A stretch of 64,000 bases of DNA, from assembly GCA_037576215.1 (NCBI GenBank), contig JBANDB010000003.1:3844001-3908000 (forward strand), read 5' to 3'. The translations under genes and the position numbers were made by a program. The notes under the pieces were generated by a model that made no database searches, had not been told where the DNA came from, and worked only from the letters and a program-made list of their open reading frames with translations. The DNA comes from Armillaria gallica. Its lineage: Eukaryota > Basidiomycota > Agaricomycetes > Agaricales > Physalacriaceae. Positions 46,367-58,144 of the stretch are shown in pieces; position 1 is the first letter of the stretch, and every line of letters starts with the position of its first letter.

Positions 46367-48555
46367 CTAAACTTTCTGCAATAACTCTGTTTCGAGTTCT
46401 AAATCCTGTGCATAAAGCGATGTACGTTCTGGATTTCGAGCGGGGTTGCGACCCCATATCCTCTGCATCCTAGGAAGCGATTCACGGATGCGGGAAAGGA
46501 TGTCCACTATTTCCTGAGTGGGAGCTCCAACGGCTTCCATATATTGTAGCGCGCAATGCAGGTACCCTAAGATCATGGAATGAGGACTGACTATTGACGC
46601 AGTTTAAGTCGGACAAACACGTGTGATTTTCATCGTCGGTTGCATATCCATCTGCGGCCTTGAGATAGAATTTGCCGGCGAGTTCGAAATGCTGTCTTTC
46701 ATCATCTGGTTCAATACGCGCCAGTGCACTGTGATAGAACCCCTTCGACCTAGAACAAATATCGAACCTGAATATTGAATGGTGACACCGAATAAGTTCT
46801 GAATAACATACACATTGGCGTTGCCTGAGCAGTTCTTAAAGAACGACCACATGGCGTTTGGTGGATGCGAGACAATCGTGATGTCGTTGTCAACACTCCT
46901 GATTAGTAGTTCCGCTTCTTCGTATAACTCTTCGAGGATTTCGTTCGATGGCTCTTGCTGAAATCGCTGGGAAAATGGAGCTCAGACTAACAAAATGAGG
47001 TGTAGCGTTACCAAAGTCGACGTACCTCCATAAGTGCGGTGAGATACATATTTCGAACACCACGAATAAAGGTATCTTCAAAAATGGTACCACGGCTTGC
47101 CTTCGGGATTTGACTCCAGGTTTTGCGACCCCATTCCAATACTTCCAGAGCACGACTGAGGTACTCTACCTTCATGGCGCGGTGGTGATTGAGCTTTTCC
47201 TCCAGGAAGCCACGCATAATCCACATTCTAATAGAACTGGTTAGTCACTGAAGAATCAAACTATACGATGAAGGCCCAAAACTTCTAACCTGACGGTGAT
47301 AGCAAGACTTGGTCTAAGTTTGTCCCAGCTCTGTCCATTCTGTAGACGCAGAGGCGCTTCTCTCATAATGACGTCAGGACCAACATTCACCCAAGGTCGA
47401 TGGATTGACACTTCCAACTTGACTAAATGTCCCCAAAGTAATTAGACGTTGTTGACATTGAGTAGTAAGCATAAATTTTACCTTGATCGTCAAACATTCG
47501 TAGCCAGTTGGAACTTGCGTCCATATGGAATACCCTCTCATCCTCCATGATACCATTTGTGAGGCATTCCAATGCCTTTGAGAGAAATTTCAATTCCAGC
47601 CGCAATGGAAACCCGACTCCAACACCTGCCAACTTACCCCGCTATCGCCCAAGATCGACATCTTTCCATCGTGACTTCGGATGCGTCTGGTGTTCTTCAT
47701 GATATCTACACCTTTTTTGAATTCCTGCCGATTCAAAATAAGGACGCAACTTTCTGATACAAGATTAAAAGCATACCATGTATGCGGAACGGATGCCCCA
47801 TGCCTAGTATGTTCGACTCATCATTCATCAGTTCAAGGTGCCAAAGGACATACACTGCTATCGGATGATTTCCGTGCCGCTAGTTCTGGAAGTATATCAT
47901 TGGCTGCATCCCACGGGGTGATTTTCAATGTTGCGTCGACTTGAAGGGCCAAGGGATTCTTCTCCATTGGTTGGTGAGGCGCATTTAAAAGTTCCTGGGC
48001 CTTCTTCAGGCCATCCTCGTACTGTGACTTCTGCCTGGCCTCTGCCGGTGTAAGATTGTCATTCGGTAACGTATCTAGGGCCCGCTGATACGCATTCGCG
48101 CTATCTTGTTGCTGCCCGACAATCTGGCGATTAATCGATGAGCATACTACAAGGACGCGTTCCTGTGGAAAAAGCTCACGCTGTAGACGCCTGCCAACCT
48201 TCCCCATGCCTTCGTATACGCTGGGTCCAGTTCTGTTGCCTATGCCAGCAAAGTGAAGTAAGTCTCTGGCAGCGCTCCAACCGTAACCGAAGTCGACGTA
48301 CGATCCGGGCATCTCCAAGAGAATCCAAGTATCTAGTATTCAGTATTTCATGGATCGTGTAGTGCAGTTTCTACCCGTCTGATCTCACCTTTTTAGTGAT
48401 TGATGGCAAGCAGAGCGATTTGCGTAGAGAACAGCGTTCTTGTCGTCGAGTGCGATGGCTTTAGTGTACTTGGCGATGGCCGAAGCAAAGTTCTTCTTGA
48501 CATACAACGCGTTCCCTTCTTCTTTGAGCTTAGCTGCTTGACTGAGTTCCGACAT
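46367..48555 (-). CDS. TPR protein, paralogue 2
   Basis: Multi-exon gene on the same plan as the gene at 40455. The start MSELSQAAKLKEEGNALYVK opens a TPR region that continues through AIAKYTKAIALDDKNAVLYANRSAC, then DARI spliced to ATELDPAYTKAWGRLAGVYS, and a helical block (QQQDSANAYQRALDTLPNDN). The C-terminal half carries EVLEWGRKTW, FIRGVRNMYLTALMEV and YLHCALQYMEAVG, which align with the other copy. Ends ELETELLQKV with stop at 46367-46369. I traced the first and last thirds exon by exon; intron borders in the middle (about 47200-47830) are less certain, so I give no exact length, but size and exon density match paralogue 1. Function unknown. Confidence 0.8.
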
Positions 48556-48689
48556 TCGATGAAGATCTAGCGAAAGGGAAAGTTATTATGTACTAAATAA
48601 AAGTCACACTTGTCAAGCGGGAGAAGTGGGTGTGTGGGAAAAATCAAAAACCGTGACCAGAATAAGTACTGCTGCAGAAAAGACACATA

Positions 48690-49691
48690 TTATTGCTGTT
48701 CAGAATGAGTAACACTGGATCCCTCCACCTCTTCAATAAAACGCTTCCAGATGCCATCCATTTCATATAACGCAGCTATATGCCCACCTTGCACCCATTC
48801 GAGCTTGGAGTTGGCGTAGTTACTGACAAGCCACTTCGCCATATCGGGTCCCAGTTCATCACTCGTCGAGGCGATAATCAACAAAGGCCGCCTCGAGTGC
48901 TCCTCATCCAGCTGATCAGGACAGAAACCCCAGTCGCAATGAAGGTCATCAGACGTCTCCAAGAAACCCTCTTGCGACGTTGATATACTACACCTCGCAT
49001 TCTCCGCAAACTCCCTCTCGAGCTGACCCTCAGCAATACCGTTCTGTTTCCTCCACTTCGCAAAGGCCTCGCGCTCTGTTTCGTCCGCTTTGTCAAACAG
49101 GATTTTCCTTAGGAGAGCTTCAGCTTTCTCGACTGTGCTCATCTGGGATGACAACGCTGCTGCTAGCATTCGGGGGACGATTCTGAAAGGTGACCATTGT
49201 GAAGGGGGCCCGACCGAAATGTAATTCGGCCACGTCATTCCTTTCGTATACCCCTTGTCCCACTTGAAGGGAGAAAACGGTGACAGGATCAGACACCCGA
49301 CTATGTTCCGCCCAAGCGAAAATACGTCGAAGGATGCTCCATAGATAATTTGTGCAGGAACAGTCCCAAACGAGCCACCGCTGATATATATCCTGAGATT
49401 GTCATCGTTGGGGTGAAGATGATTGATTAAGGCAGTGAAGTCGGATGTTACACAGGTAGGATATGGCAAGTCTTTAGGGCGGGGGTCAGAGGTACCCCAT
49501 CCGGGAAGAGTGGGCGCAATAAAATGAACGCCTAGTTCTCGCAAGGCTGGGGATAGGCGAACCGCTCTTCCAACACCAAATACCCCGTGGTAAAAGACGA
49601 TGACAAGGGAGCTCGTTGGATCCCCAATGTCTGCGTAGGCCAATCTCCTCCCATCTGAGAGCGTCAAATGCTTTTCGAGGGCTTCTGTCAT
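48690..49691 (-). CDS. Alpha/beta hydrolase
   Basis: Intronless gene of 333 residues, unusual in this intron-rich window. The fold is recognised from LTLSDGRRLAYADIGDP, VIVFYHGVFGVG (oxyanion-hole region), APTLPGWGTSDPRP and the nucleophile elbow ISGGSFGTVPA with Ser in G-G-S-F-G. Late acid and base candidates are in ASTSDELGPD and QGGHIAALYE (catalytic His). The first ATG in frame is at 49691 (MTEALEKHLTL); frame upstream of it has no ATG, and a TATA element sits about 80 nt upstream of this ATG. No signal peptide. Substrate cannot be inferred; soluble epoxide-hydrolase- or esterase-like activity is possible. Confidence 0.85.
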   Translation of the reverse strand: MTEALEKHLTLSDGRRLAYADIGDPTSSLVIVFYHGVFGVGRAVRLSPALRELGVHFIAPTLPGWGTSDPRPKDLPYPTCVTSDFTALINHLHPNDDNLRIYISGGSFGTVPAQIIYGASFDVFSLGRNIVGCLILSPFSPFKWDKGYTKGMTWPNYISVGPPSQWSPFRIVPRMLAAALSSQMSTVEKAEALLRKILFDKADETEREAFAKWRKQNGIAEGQLEREFAENARCSISTSQEGFLETSDDLHCDWGFCPDQLDEEHSRRPLLIIASTSDELGPDMAKWLVSNYANSKLEWVQGGHIAALYEMDGIWKRFIEEVEGSSVTHSEQQ

Positions 49692-49771
49692 GATATGGTA
49701 TCGCAGGGGTTCGGAGGTGTAGGAGGCGTCGTTTAGGGGTCCCGGGTATGGCGACACCAATGTCGTAACTT

Positions 49772-49779
49772 TATATATA
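49772..49779 (-). promoter_or_regulatory. TATA box of the alpha/beta hydrolase gene
   Basis: TATATATA lies about 80 nt upstream of the ATG at 49691, which supports that start rather than a longer N-terminus. Confidence 0.5.
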
Positions 49780-51149
49780 GTTCATCAATGATAACAATCA
49801 GCCGCTGCGCGCAGGCTGGGCCCCGACTTTTTGGATGAGCTGTTTATAGAGGCACACGAATGCGCAGCTAGGTGCGCAGCTACGCAGTCTGCTATAGTAT
49901 TGGAGCATGTATAAGGAGACCAGAGTCTTTGAGAATGATTCACTGACTGAACGCCAAGAACTTGGTAGGGGTAGGAGTAGTAGCAATAGTCGTCGCACTG
50001 GCAAGCGGTGAGCCCTAAAAAGGAAACAGCCAATGTTTTCTACCGTTGCTACTTGCCGTCAATTACTTTATATTAGCATCGCGGACCGCGCAGGGCCCTG
50101 CCGCTGTGACTGACATCAGTGTCGGGAGCTAACATCTCACGGCATCGTTTCCATACGAAAGGACCAGAGTGTGAACGAATGTTAGAGTTCCCTGCGGTAA
50201 AAATAGGTAAGCACCAAGCTCAATATTAATAGCATGACGATCGTATACCGTCGATCGTAGATGCAACACGACCCTGCTTGACTTGTATGACCGGGGAAAG
50301 CAATGGACGGTAATGGGTCTTACTTTATTGAACGCGAGGACGTGACATCGACCTTGATTTTGGTCTATGAGAGTCTGTTCAGGTTCTGGCAGTGAATATG
50401 TACAAGTACTGTACCTCGCTAGAAAAGGTCCGGGACCTCAAGTGGCCTTGCGACCTGAGTCCCTGACATTGATGGGACAGGAAGCACGGATGACCCTTGA
50501 AGCTGTATACCGTAGTGTTGTCCTATCAATGATAAAGGCGCTCGACGTTAATATTTCCACGTCAGAATCGCGTTGGGAACATTGCTGACCCGGCCTCCGC
50601 ATGGAAAGATTCAAGAATCAAGGTAAGGGTCCGCATTCGACGTCTTGCTCAGAACAATTTTCACTCGACGTGATGGCGATAGTCCCTTGCATATGGGAAC
50701 GAATGATAGCCCCGTAGTAGACATTGGACAAGTACATTGCGGACGCCCGCTGAAACCGCCAGGCTCGAATCGAGGTGGACTTTCCTGGATCACATCACTA
50801 AGTTAGTTGAAAACAACGATCACTGAATGTGAGAACTCGTACCTTAAGTTACCACTTTCGCTGTCCTGCATTGGACTAATGTAGGGTTATTATCGAAAAT
50901 TAGCAATGAAGAGAGGAGACTCGTCGCAATTGTTTGATTAGGGTAAAAGACATGAGGTATTAACAAGGTACGTCAACGACAGGGCGGAACTACATGGACC
51001 CAACGATGCTAGTAAATGCGAAAAAGTAGATGAGAACAAAGAGATAGATGTACAGGGGATGCAAATGATGGTATAAGTAAAATGGTCGTGAGTGTCATGA
51101 TGCTGCAGGTAACGCGAAAATGAGTAAAACGATAAATGAATGTCGATAA
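49780..51149. other. Intergenic region
   Basis: No gene recognised. Short frames at 50367-50793 lack motifs and splice support. Confidence 0.45.
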
Positions 51150-53122
51150 TTATCCAAGAAAAGCGAGCTCCGTCACTCGTCTACTCTCTTCGTCCTCGAT
51201 TTCGCACGTTCCGAGAAGTATGCTACCAGGGTTGTGTATTGTCGGGCTCAGAGGTTGCCGAGGCTTTGGAGGGGGAAGTGGTGCGCCAGTCACTACCGTG
51301 AGTTGTCGGTTGAAGCCTAAAGACCGCATTGCGCGTAAGCCTCGACGTTCAACAGGAGGCGGTGAAGGAAGGGGTGAGGGAATAGTAGGCGAAGGAGGAA
51401 GATTGGATTTTTCCTTCCTTCCCAGAGTTCCTACTACCGACCGGCGAATCATCGTTAAAGATCGAGAACCAGGCACTTTGTCGAGTTTCTTGAAAAGGTT
51501 GAGTGACCTCCGACGCTGTCCCTTAGCTCGAGACTCTGTCGGAGAGGGGTCAGTCAGTCCCCGCCGGAGGGAGGAACTTTCCGGTCCTACAGGAGCATCG
51601 AAGGGATTTCCGTTATTTGAAAAAGGAGAGGCTGATTCCTCCTTCGGGCTTTCAACGATCACGGGGATATCGTGAGAAGGAAAGTCATTTGCCCAAACTT
51701 TCCCTCCAGACCTCCGTGTACTCGCATGGGATTCCGAACTCGTCGTAAGGATAGTAAGTACCTGTGACGTGGCGTCGATGGAAGGAGTTGCAATGGAAGA
51801 TTCGTCCGAGGATTCATGGGAAAGAACGGTGTGTGAACGCTTGCGTGACGGCGGCGCAAGAGATCCTTCTTCTGTACTATGTCCCGTGGACATAGTTGGA
51901 GATGAAGGAGGCGTGACCAAATTGAGAAAGGTTGGTGAAGGAGGACAAAGTTGCTTCTGGGATTCGACCTTGTCAGCGGGTATTGAACTTGAAGTAACCG
52001 AATCTGCTACATGTCCAGCAGGTAACACTAAGTCTTTCGAAATGGGGGAAGGAGGTATAGGGATAAGGGTCGGATCAACGTCAGCCGCCTGTGGTACGGA
52101 CGTAAGGACAGGCGATGGAGGCAACGGCACAAAAACTGGATCCGGCTCCGGCCCCGAGGGTGCATCATGTGAGGGAACACAGGAAGTAGAGGGGTGAAGA
52201 TGCAATGCAGGCGGTTTTAGGCTCTTGTCGTGTAATGGCGTCGCAGTAGTGGGGGAAGAAGCAGGAGAGTCCATCTCAATGACAACCTCCAAGACCTGAG
52301 GCTGAGCCAAGTCTGGCGAACTTTGCGACGATGAACCACCAAACTTGAAGTGAGTGAGACGTTCGCGCTGCTCTGCTTCGGTCGTGCGATCCTTGGTCTC
52401 CCATTCTTCTTTGATCCGATGCGCAGCACTGGGCTGATCATCATCAGTATCGTCTTTCAATTCAAGACTAGGGATGCGCCGATCCTGCTCCAATTCTTGT
52501 ATGCTCAAAGGAAGGGGAGGAAGAAGACCACGCTCGCGCAGCGCTGCATCCCTGTTGTATTGGGAGACTGGAGGGCTTGGGGAACTGGGAATTGTCGGCG
52601 AAACCTTACGGAACGTGGTCGATATAGTTCGTAATAGAGTTTTCGATTTAGACGTTTGTAGTTGCGGCGTCGGGGAGCTGTAGAAACGGTCAAAAAAAAT
52701 ACCAAATGGATTTTGACCAACTCACTTCGTCTTGTGGCGTTCAGCGCCGGTAGTCCGCCCCACGGGAAGCTTTTCTGACAGACTGATGCGAAAGAAGAGC
52801 GTTAAGAAAGGCGGGTATTGAATATACTGCAGAAAACTTACCTCGCAATGACGGGGGAGTCTATTTCTCCGGAAACTTTCTCACACGCAGCAGGCCCCGT
52901 CTGCCTCGTATTAAAAGCGGGGCTCTGCGCGTTCTCTGCATTCTTCGGACCACCGCCTCTTCTTCCAAGAAAACTAGCGACAGGTAAGATAAAGGTCCTG
53001 CGCGCTTTCAAGGACATGCCTCGCAGCGATGAAGTCCTCGATCGCGTGCTGCCCTCTGGTAGTGAGGCACTAGAAGGTAGAACATCAGCAAACGGTATTT
53101 TTGGCGGAATGAGAGTCGACAT
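51150..53122 (-). CDS. Low-complexity Ser/Pro-rich protein, function unknown
   Basis: Three exons (53122-52842, 52782-52726, 52677-51150) encode 621 residues in a consistent frame. Starts MSTLIPPKIPFADVLPSS. There are no membrane spans and no catalytic motifs. Recognisable islands are SLKARRTFILPVASFLGRR near the N-terminus, a middle segment YNRDAALRERGLLPPLPLS that looks like a short linear motif, and a basic C-terminal block (GQRRRSLNLFKKLDKVPGSR, then RRSVVGTLGRKEK). The rest is Ser/Pro/Thr-rich and probably disordered, with many candidate phosphorylation sites. It may be a signalling or scaffold protein, but this is inference from composition only. The ATG chosen is the first that keeps the N-terminal block. 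Confidence 0.7.
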
Positions 53123-56100
53123 GAAGGAGGCAGAGAAAGGAAGGCAAGATGGATATATGCAGCCTGGAAAAGGCGAGTGGTTCCACGGGGTGTCAGAATG
53201 TTTGGACTGATCAGGTGGTAGTGTCGCTGCCAAGTCCAAGTCGTGACGTGGTCACTGTCGTTGTCGAGGATGATCTGCTGGTTACCGCTGGCGGCGACGA
53301 CGAGTACGGCGAGGGAGAGGAAGGAAAGGAATTTGATGCAGGAGATGCGCACATCTTATATGTTTGGACATTTTGAAGGAAATTGGTTCCAGGAGACGAA
53401 GCAAATCTCCGGCTTAGATCTCGCGTGATCCTTTAGACCCGATCCTGGGGTAATTTCACGGCATCACCGATTGGCTTCCATATCTAGAAATCCTCGGCTA
53501 ATCCTCCTAAATTTCAACAGGTTTTACGGATTTCATACTGAATTGCAACTCACATGATTTCGTACCAGCATTGCCCGCCCTCGCATCAGAAGCCGGACCA
53601 TCGTTTCACTCGTCTCACAACTATTCGACCCGCATCACATGGCCTGAGTTAAGCTGCCTTTCTCTCCATCTGCTGAAACACCGGCTCTGTCAGGTGCTTC
53701 GAAGGTCGCCACTGAAACCTGTGGGAGTCGAAGCACACTGCTATCATCTAGCGAATCCGATTAAGAAAGTTGTAATATATCTTTGACAGAGTAGTCCGAA
53801 CCTCGAGGGGATAGTACCTTCTCCAAGCTATCCTCCGGTTACCGTCCCGGAAGGTAAATAACATTTGTCTGAAAACCCCTTGGATATCCCAACGAAATCC
53901 CAATTCTAAGTTCATGGGAACATTTAAGCGTCGTTCTTCGAAAACTTGGCGCGATGTGCAAACTAACTTCGCTGTGATATTCGCAGCCTAGCCCTTGAAA
54001 AGATCGTAAGCCTGGTTGGGAGGAATCCGAGACCACGGACAATAATTTTATAAAAGGTACCATCATGCAGACGCTTCAGCATCTGTTTGCGTACCTTCTG
54101 GACTCTATTCAAAGTCCAATGGAAGGATCACAACTGCGATGTTCACACATAAAGCCAAGGAACTAGGAACACGGCCCTTGAACGGGCGTTCCTCCGTCAA
54201 AATGTTGGACAGATGAGTTGCACGGCAATTGGTACTTTAACGCATGAACAGGAACCCCAACTGGCCCGACTGGCGCGTTCAACATCCTACGAAGGATGCC
54301 AGAAGGAGATGCAAGGCTAGTCATTCCAAATGTCAGATAAAAACTGGAGGCCCTGATGGTGAGCGCCTGGCGTGTCCAGACAGACAGACACAGCGAAGGA
54401 TTGATGCAATCCCGATAGCCTATAGATTTATTGACTGTCGACGCCACCACCAATAAAAGCATCCGTTTTTCATTTCGGTTTTTGAGGGTAGCTTCGAATT
54501 CGGCAAGCTTAGCTTCGGACAGCAACCAAGTCCCCGATTCACCGATTCACTAGAGCATTTATCTGAGCGCTTGCATTCGAAGAGCGCTCAGATACAACAC
54601 ATCTTCAATCAAGGACGAAGCCATCTGCAAAGTGACATGCAATGAGTCATGGCAGCTTCATTTCCGTAACACGAGGCGAAGAAGAGCTTTACTCATAATA
54701 AATACTACCATGCCAGGGTATATGCGCTGATTCATTTTATGGGAAAAAAGCAAACAAGGTTACCGAAGTCGACCTAGACACACGTGGATGGTTTCCATGC
54801 TGTTTCCATGCCGGAGTAACTTGGAAAATAAGCGAGGGAATCGATCACAAGGAGCCTACCTCGCAACCGTCCTTCGTCATGATGACTAGAAAAAAAGATG
54901 GAAATACCTAATACGTTAACGTGAACACACGCACAATAAAGACACCATGACCGAGGTATTTATCAAATCTCGACGCCGATGGCAACTTTTCGGTCCAAGC
55001 AATGTAAGGATAAACATTTGAACGAAAGAACTTGAAGCGGCCGTCGACAAATGCGCCCTAGTCCATACGAATCGGTGTACCCACGAAATGGCGCCCGTTC
55101 GAGTGACGTGAAGTGAAGGATTTTTTAAAACTCCGATATACTCCGACGCCCGATTTGATGCGCTTCTCCCGAGCGTCCAATTTCAATGTGTTGAATATCC
55201 ACTGACCTGCTGTTCTATTGTTGCATGGCCCCTCCTAAGGACCTTTAGGCGGCGCAAGCTGTTCAAGAATGCTAGGTCGAATCTATTTGTGTGCTACTTG
55301 TCTCGTGCCCTGGAATCCCAACAATCTAGAATCGCTGTCCACGCCTCTACGCCTGTCTCTATTGGTCTCGGGACCGCTTGTTCTTGTCGAGTTGCGCATT
55401 TGATAGCCATGATCCATGGTCGATTCAATTTTGGGAACAATCTCGTGACACTCCATTCTGCATTGTCCGGTTATCTATCTACGCAGTCCGGCATTCGATT
55501 TAGGCGCCGTTTACAAGGTTGGTCGGTGATACGAGGGCACTTGCTCTGGCAGTACGAACGACGGTGATTTCGCTACTTAGCTGAACATAATTGACCATGC
55601 GATGGTCGGCTATCACATACCGCCCCTTCATTATGAGCCATCATGGCGAAACCTGTGAACGAACCACGCGGTACCGGTATGTGTTTCTGGTATGAGTCCG
55701 TACTGCGCGGCACCTACATACGCGCCGCAGGCGCGGGGCAGCAATTGTACGTTTTTATGCGGGACCGACACTCAGAGTACGTCCAGAGTCGGCCGGATGC
55801 AGCGACTTTGTCTCCCGACATGGACGCGCCCAGTCTTCTAATTCCCCCGAACATGGGAGTTACACCGACAAGTCTTGCCGCTCTGCTTGCCTGGATTCTG
55901 AGCCTAGGGTGGAGTCTCGGATATCTTGAAGTTCTGGAAGAATAAGTTCATGCGCCCCACTCTATGTCAGCTTCCGATGGTGTAGCGCCTAACAAAGCTG
56001 CAACTCGGGCCCGTAGCTCAGAGAGTCCGTGAATTAGTCCAGATCTTTGAGCCATCGCCGCTATTTTCTTAGATTCCGAATTCCGGTTCTCTTCGTGGTC

Positions 56101-57419
56101 AGTAGCGGAGAAACCTTGCTATTTTCACTGGCTCCACGGCTGCTCTTACGATACCCAAATGTCACCGCGTGTGTTTGCACCAGATATTCTCATGTATTCT
56201 CATCGCCTTGCAATCCTGCTACCTGGATCAAGAAGCTGGACTGCCCCCGATCTCTTCTCACGGATAGCACCACTCTCGAGAACCTCTTGACGATTTAGGC
56301 ATTGTGTCTTGAGGCCGATGATTAGACTTCGACCTCCATGATTCCGTCGTCGAACAGATCAAGTCCTTGTTTTGGACCGTCCATCCTTTATTCGTGGGAA
56401 GTCTTCTGGGTGAGGAGCTCGCATGGCCGAAATCACCAGATCAAACTCTCTATGTAGATGAGTGTAGATGCCTTTGGTCTATCGAGAACAATGTCTACTC
56501 CCGTTGATGGCAACTCCTTTATCTTTCATCTCCACAATCTTTCGGCAGGTAAGTATGCGTGTTCCAAGCTTTAGAGAGACTTATCTCCCGTGGACTTCGA
56601 GAGCATTACTCAAGGAGAATGTCGTCTGCGAGGTAAACCCGAGGCTGATCTTCTGCTCGTTTCTCAGAGCTTTAATTCATTCTTAGTGAAACAGCTTCCT
56701 GGGTCACTGTACACTCTATATATGACCTGTCCCCCTGAAGCTCGAGGTCACCACGGTCGTATGACGCCACTAGAGGATAGTGGACCCGCCCCTTCTGGAC
56801 CAGTATAGCTCTCTATTGATAACACTGAATACTGCAAACTCGTCCATACTACTAGTATAGGGGGTTAGCTAGGAGTGCTATATGTGCTATCCGCCCTATA
56901 TATGGTTGCATAGCTCGGGTGCATTTCCAGATGTACTCCCGACACATGAAAGGCATTGAAAACATTTGATTACCGGATTTAGTAACAAGAGCACGACGTT
57001 CTCCGGCGTCACACAATGAAAGAACTTCCGGGAGTTGTGTGGTGCCTTTCGTTCTTGGCAGACGGAATCGTTAGGCACTTCGTCCGAAGCATTTCTATTG
57101 TTTTTTTCGCATCGATCTTCGACCTTTGTATTGGACCACTGACCATCAATTAATGATCATAGATAGAATCAGCGGAGCTCAGCGCTCGTGTGATGAAACT
57201 ATAAACTGTAGGAATCATACCATTTGTCGCAAGGCATCGGATGAACGATGGTGCCAGCCGTAGGTCGCTGTAGCTAAGCTACACCTTTTGCAGCTGTCAG
57301 AACTAGAGCGATCTTGGGAAGCTTCGGCATTATCCGGTGATTGTGTGAAGGGTCCGGAGGTCACCGCCGGGTGTGAGTCAACGTGCTGTCACTGTCAGGA
57401 CTTATCCTTTTCCTGTATC
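53123..57419. other. Gene-poor 4.3-kb region
   Basis: No gene could be supported. The frame at about 55643-55945 (100 codons) has a hydrophobic tail but no known motif. I found no repeat borders, reverse-transcriptase or transposase motifs. Together with 6.3-10.3 kb it is the main non-coding stretch of the window. Confidence 0.45.
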
Positions 57420-58135
57420 ATGGCACTGGGGCACTACGGAGGACCTTCGAAGACATTAACGCCGGTGCAAGGGCCAACAGAATTCGAGATTCTCAAGGCA
57501 TCGCACAAGTATAACTACACATCTGCGGGTGTTTCGAGTCATTTATTCTGTTTACAGATTTCTTCGCGAAGACGAAGATGATGAGAAGGATTCGTCATGG
57601 GAAGACAAACTGGCGTCAAAGTACTACTCAAGCCTTTATCGAGAGTTTGCTGTGTGCGATCTGAAGCATTACAAGTCTGGAAACGTACGTCCTCTATTGG
57701 AACGTATGTGCAGCCGTTGAGAACTACGATGGACAGTTTGCCTTACGATGGAGGACTGAAGAAGAGGTGTTATCTGGGGCAGGGGAGACGACATGTAGCA
57801 ACACCCGCTGTGTACACCACGACCCCAGTGGCGACTACAAGGCTTCCCTCACGACGTTGGAGCTGCCATTCACGTACTCGGAGCACGGAGAGACGAAATC
57901 TGCATTGGTAAAGGCCGTTCTGTGTAAGAAGTGTCTAGACAAGATGATGTGGAAACGGAGGAAGGAGAGACCAGAGAAAGGAGGAGATTCAGAGGGGCGG
58001 CGAAGCGACGACGTAGCAGAAGATAAACGACACAGACGCAAGCGCCACCGTGACCGTGATGTAAACGAAGGCACCCATCGACAGCGCCGGCGTAGTTCGC
58101 GTTCATTATCCCCTACGAGGCGCAATCCGACATGA
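57420..58135 (+). CDS. FRA10AC1: FRA10AC1 homologue
   Basis: Three exons (57420-57508, 57558-57684, 57737-58135) encode 204 residues. The Fra10Ac1 family is nuclear and linked to spliceosome function in animals. Family marks: HKFLREDEDDEKDSSWEDKL, ASKYYSSLYREFAVCDLKHY, SGNFALRWRTEEEVLSG (joined across intron 2), then C-x4-C (CSNTRC) and TYSEHGETKSALVK with CKKC, a probable zinc-binding pair of Cys motifs. The C-terminus is a charged Arg/Lys/Ser tail (RHRRKRHRDRD, RRRSSRSLSP) typical of nuclear splicing-associated proteins. Converges on the NDUFAF7 gene with only 9 nt between stop codons. Start is the MALGHYGG methionine; an additional 5' exon cannot be excluded. Confidence 0.9.
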
Positions 58136-58144
58136 CCACTTCTA

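Noticed and set aside
49692..49760. Longer N-terminus for the alpha/beta hydrolase
   Set aside because: The extension would start at TTG and would nearly touch the TATA element; the ATG at 49691 fits better.
53239..53352. Signal-peptide-like N-terminus (hydrophobic Leu/Val run) upstream of the gene at 51150-53122
   Set aside because: The frame begins with GTG, not ATG, no in-frame ATG lies just upstream, and no splice links it convincingly to the downstream exon.
53123..57419. Search for a transposon or retroelement in the gene-poor region
   Set aside because: No terminal repeats, transposase or reverse-transcriptase motifs could be seen; a diverged relic would need a repeat library search.
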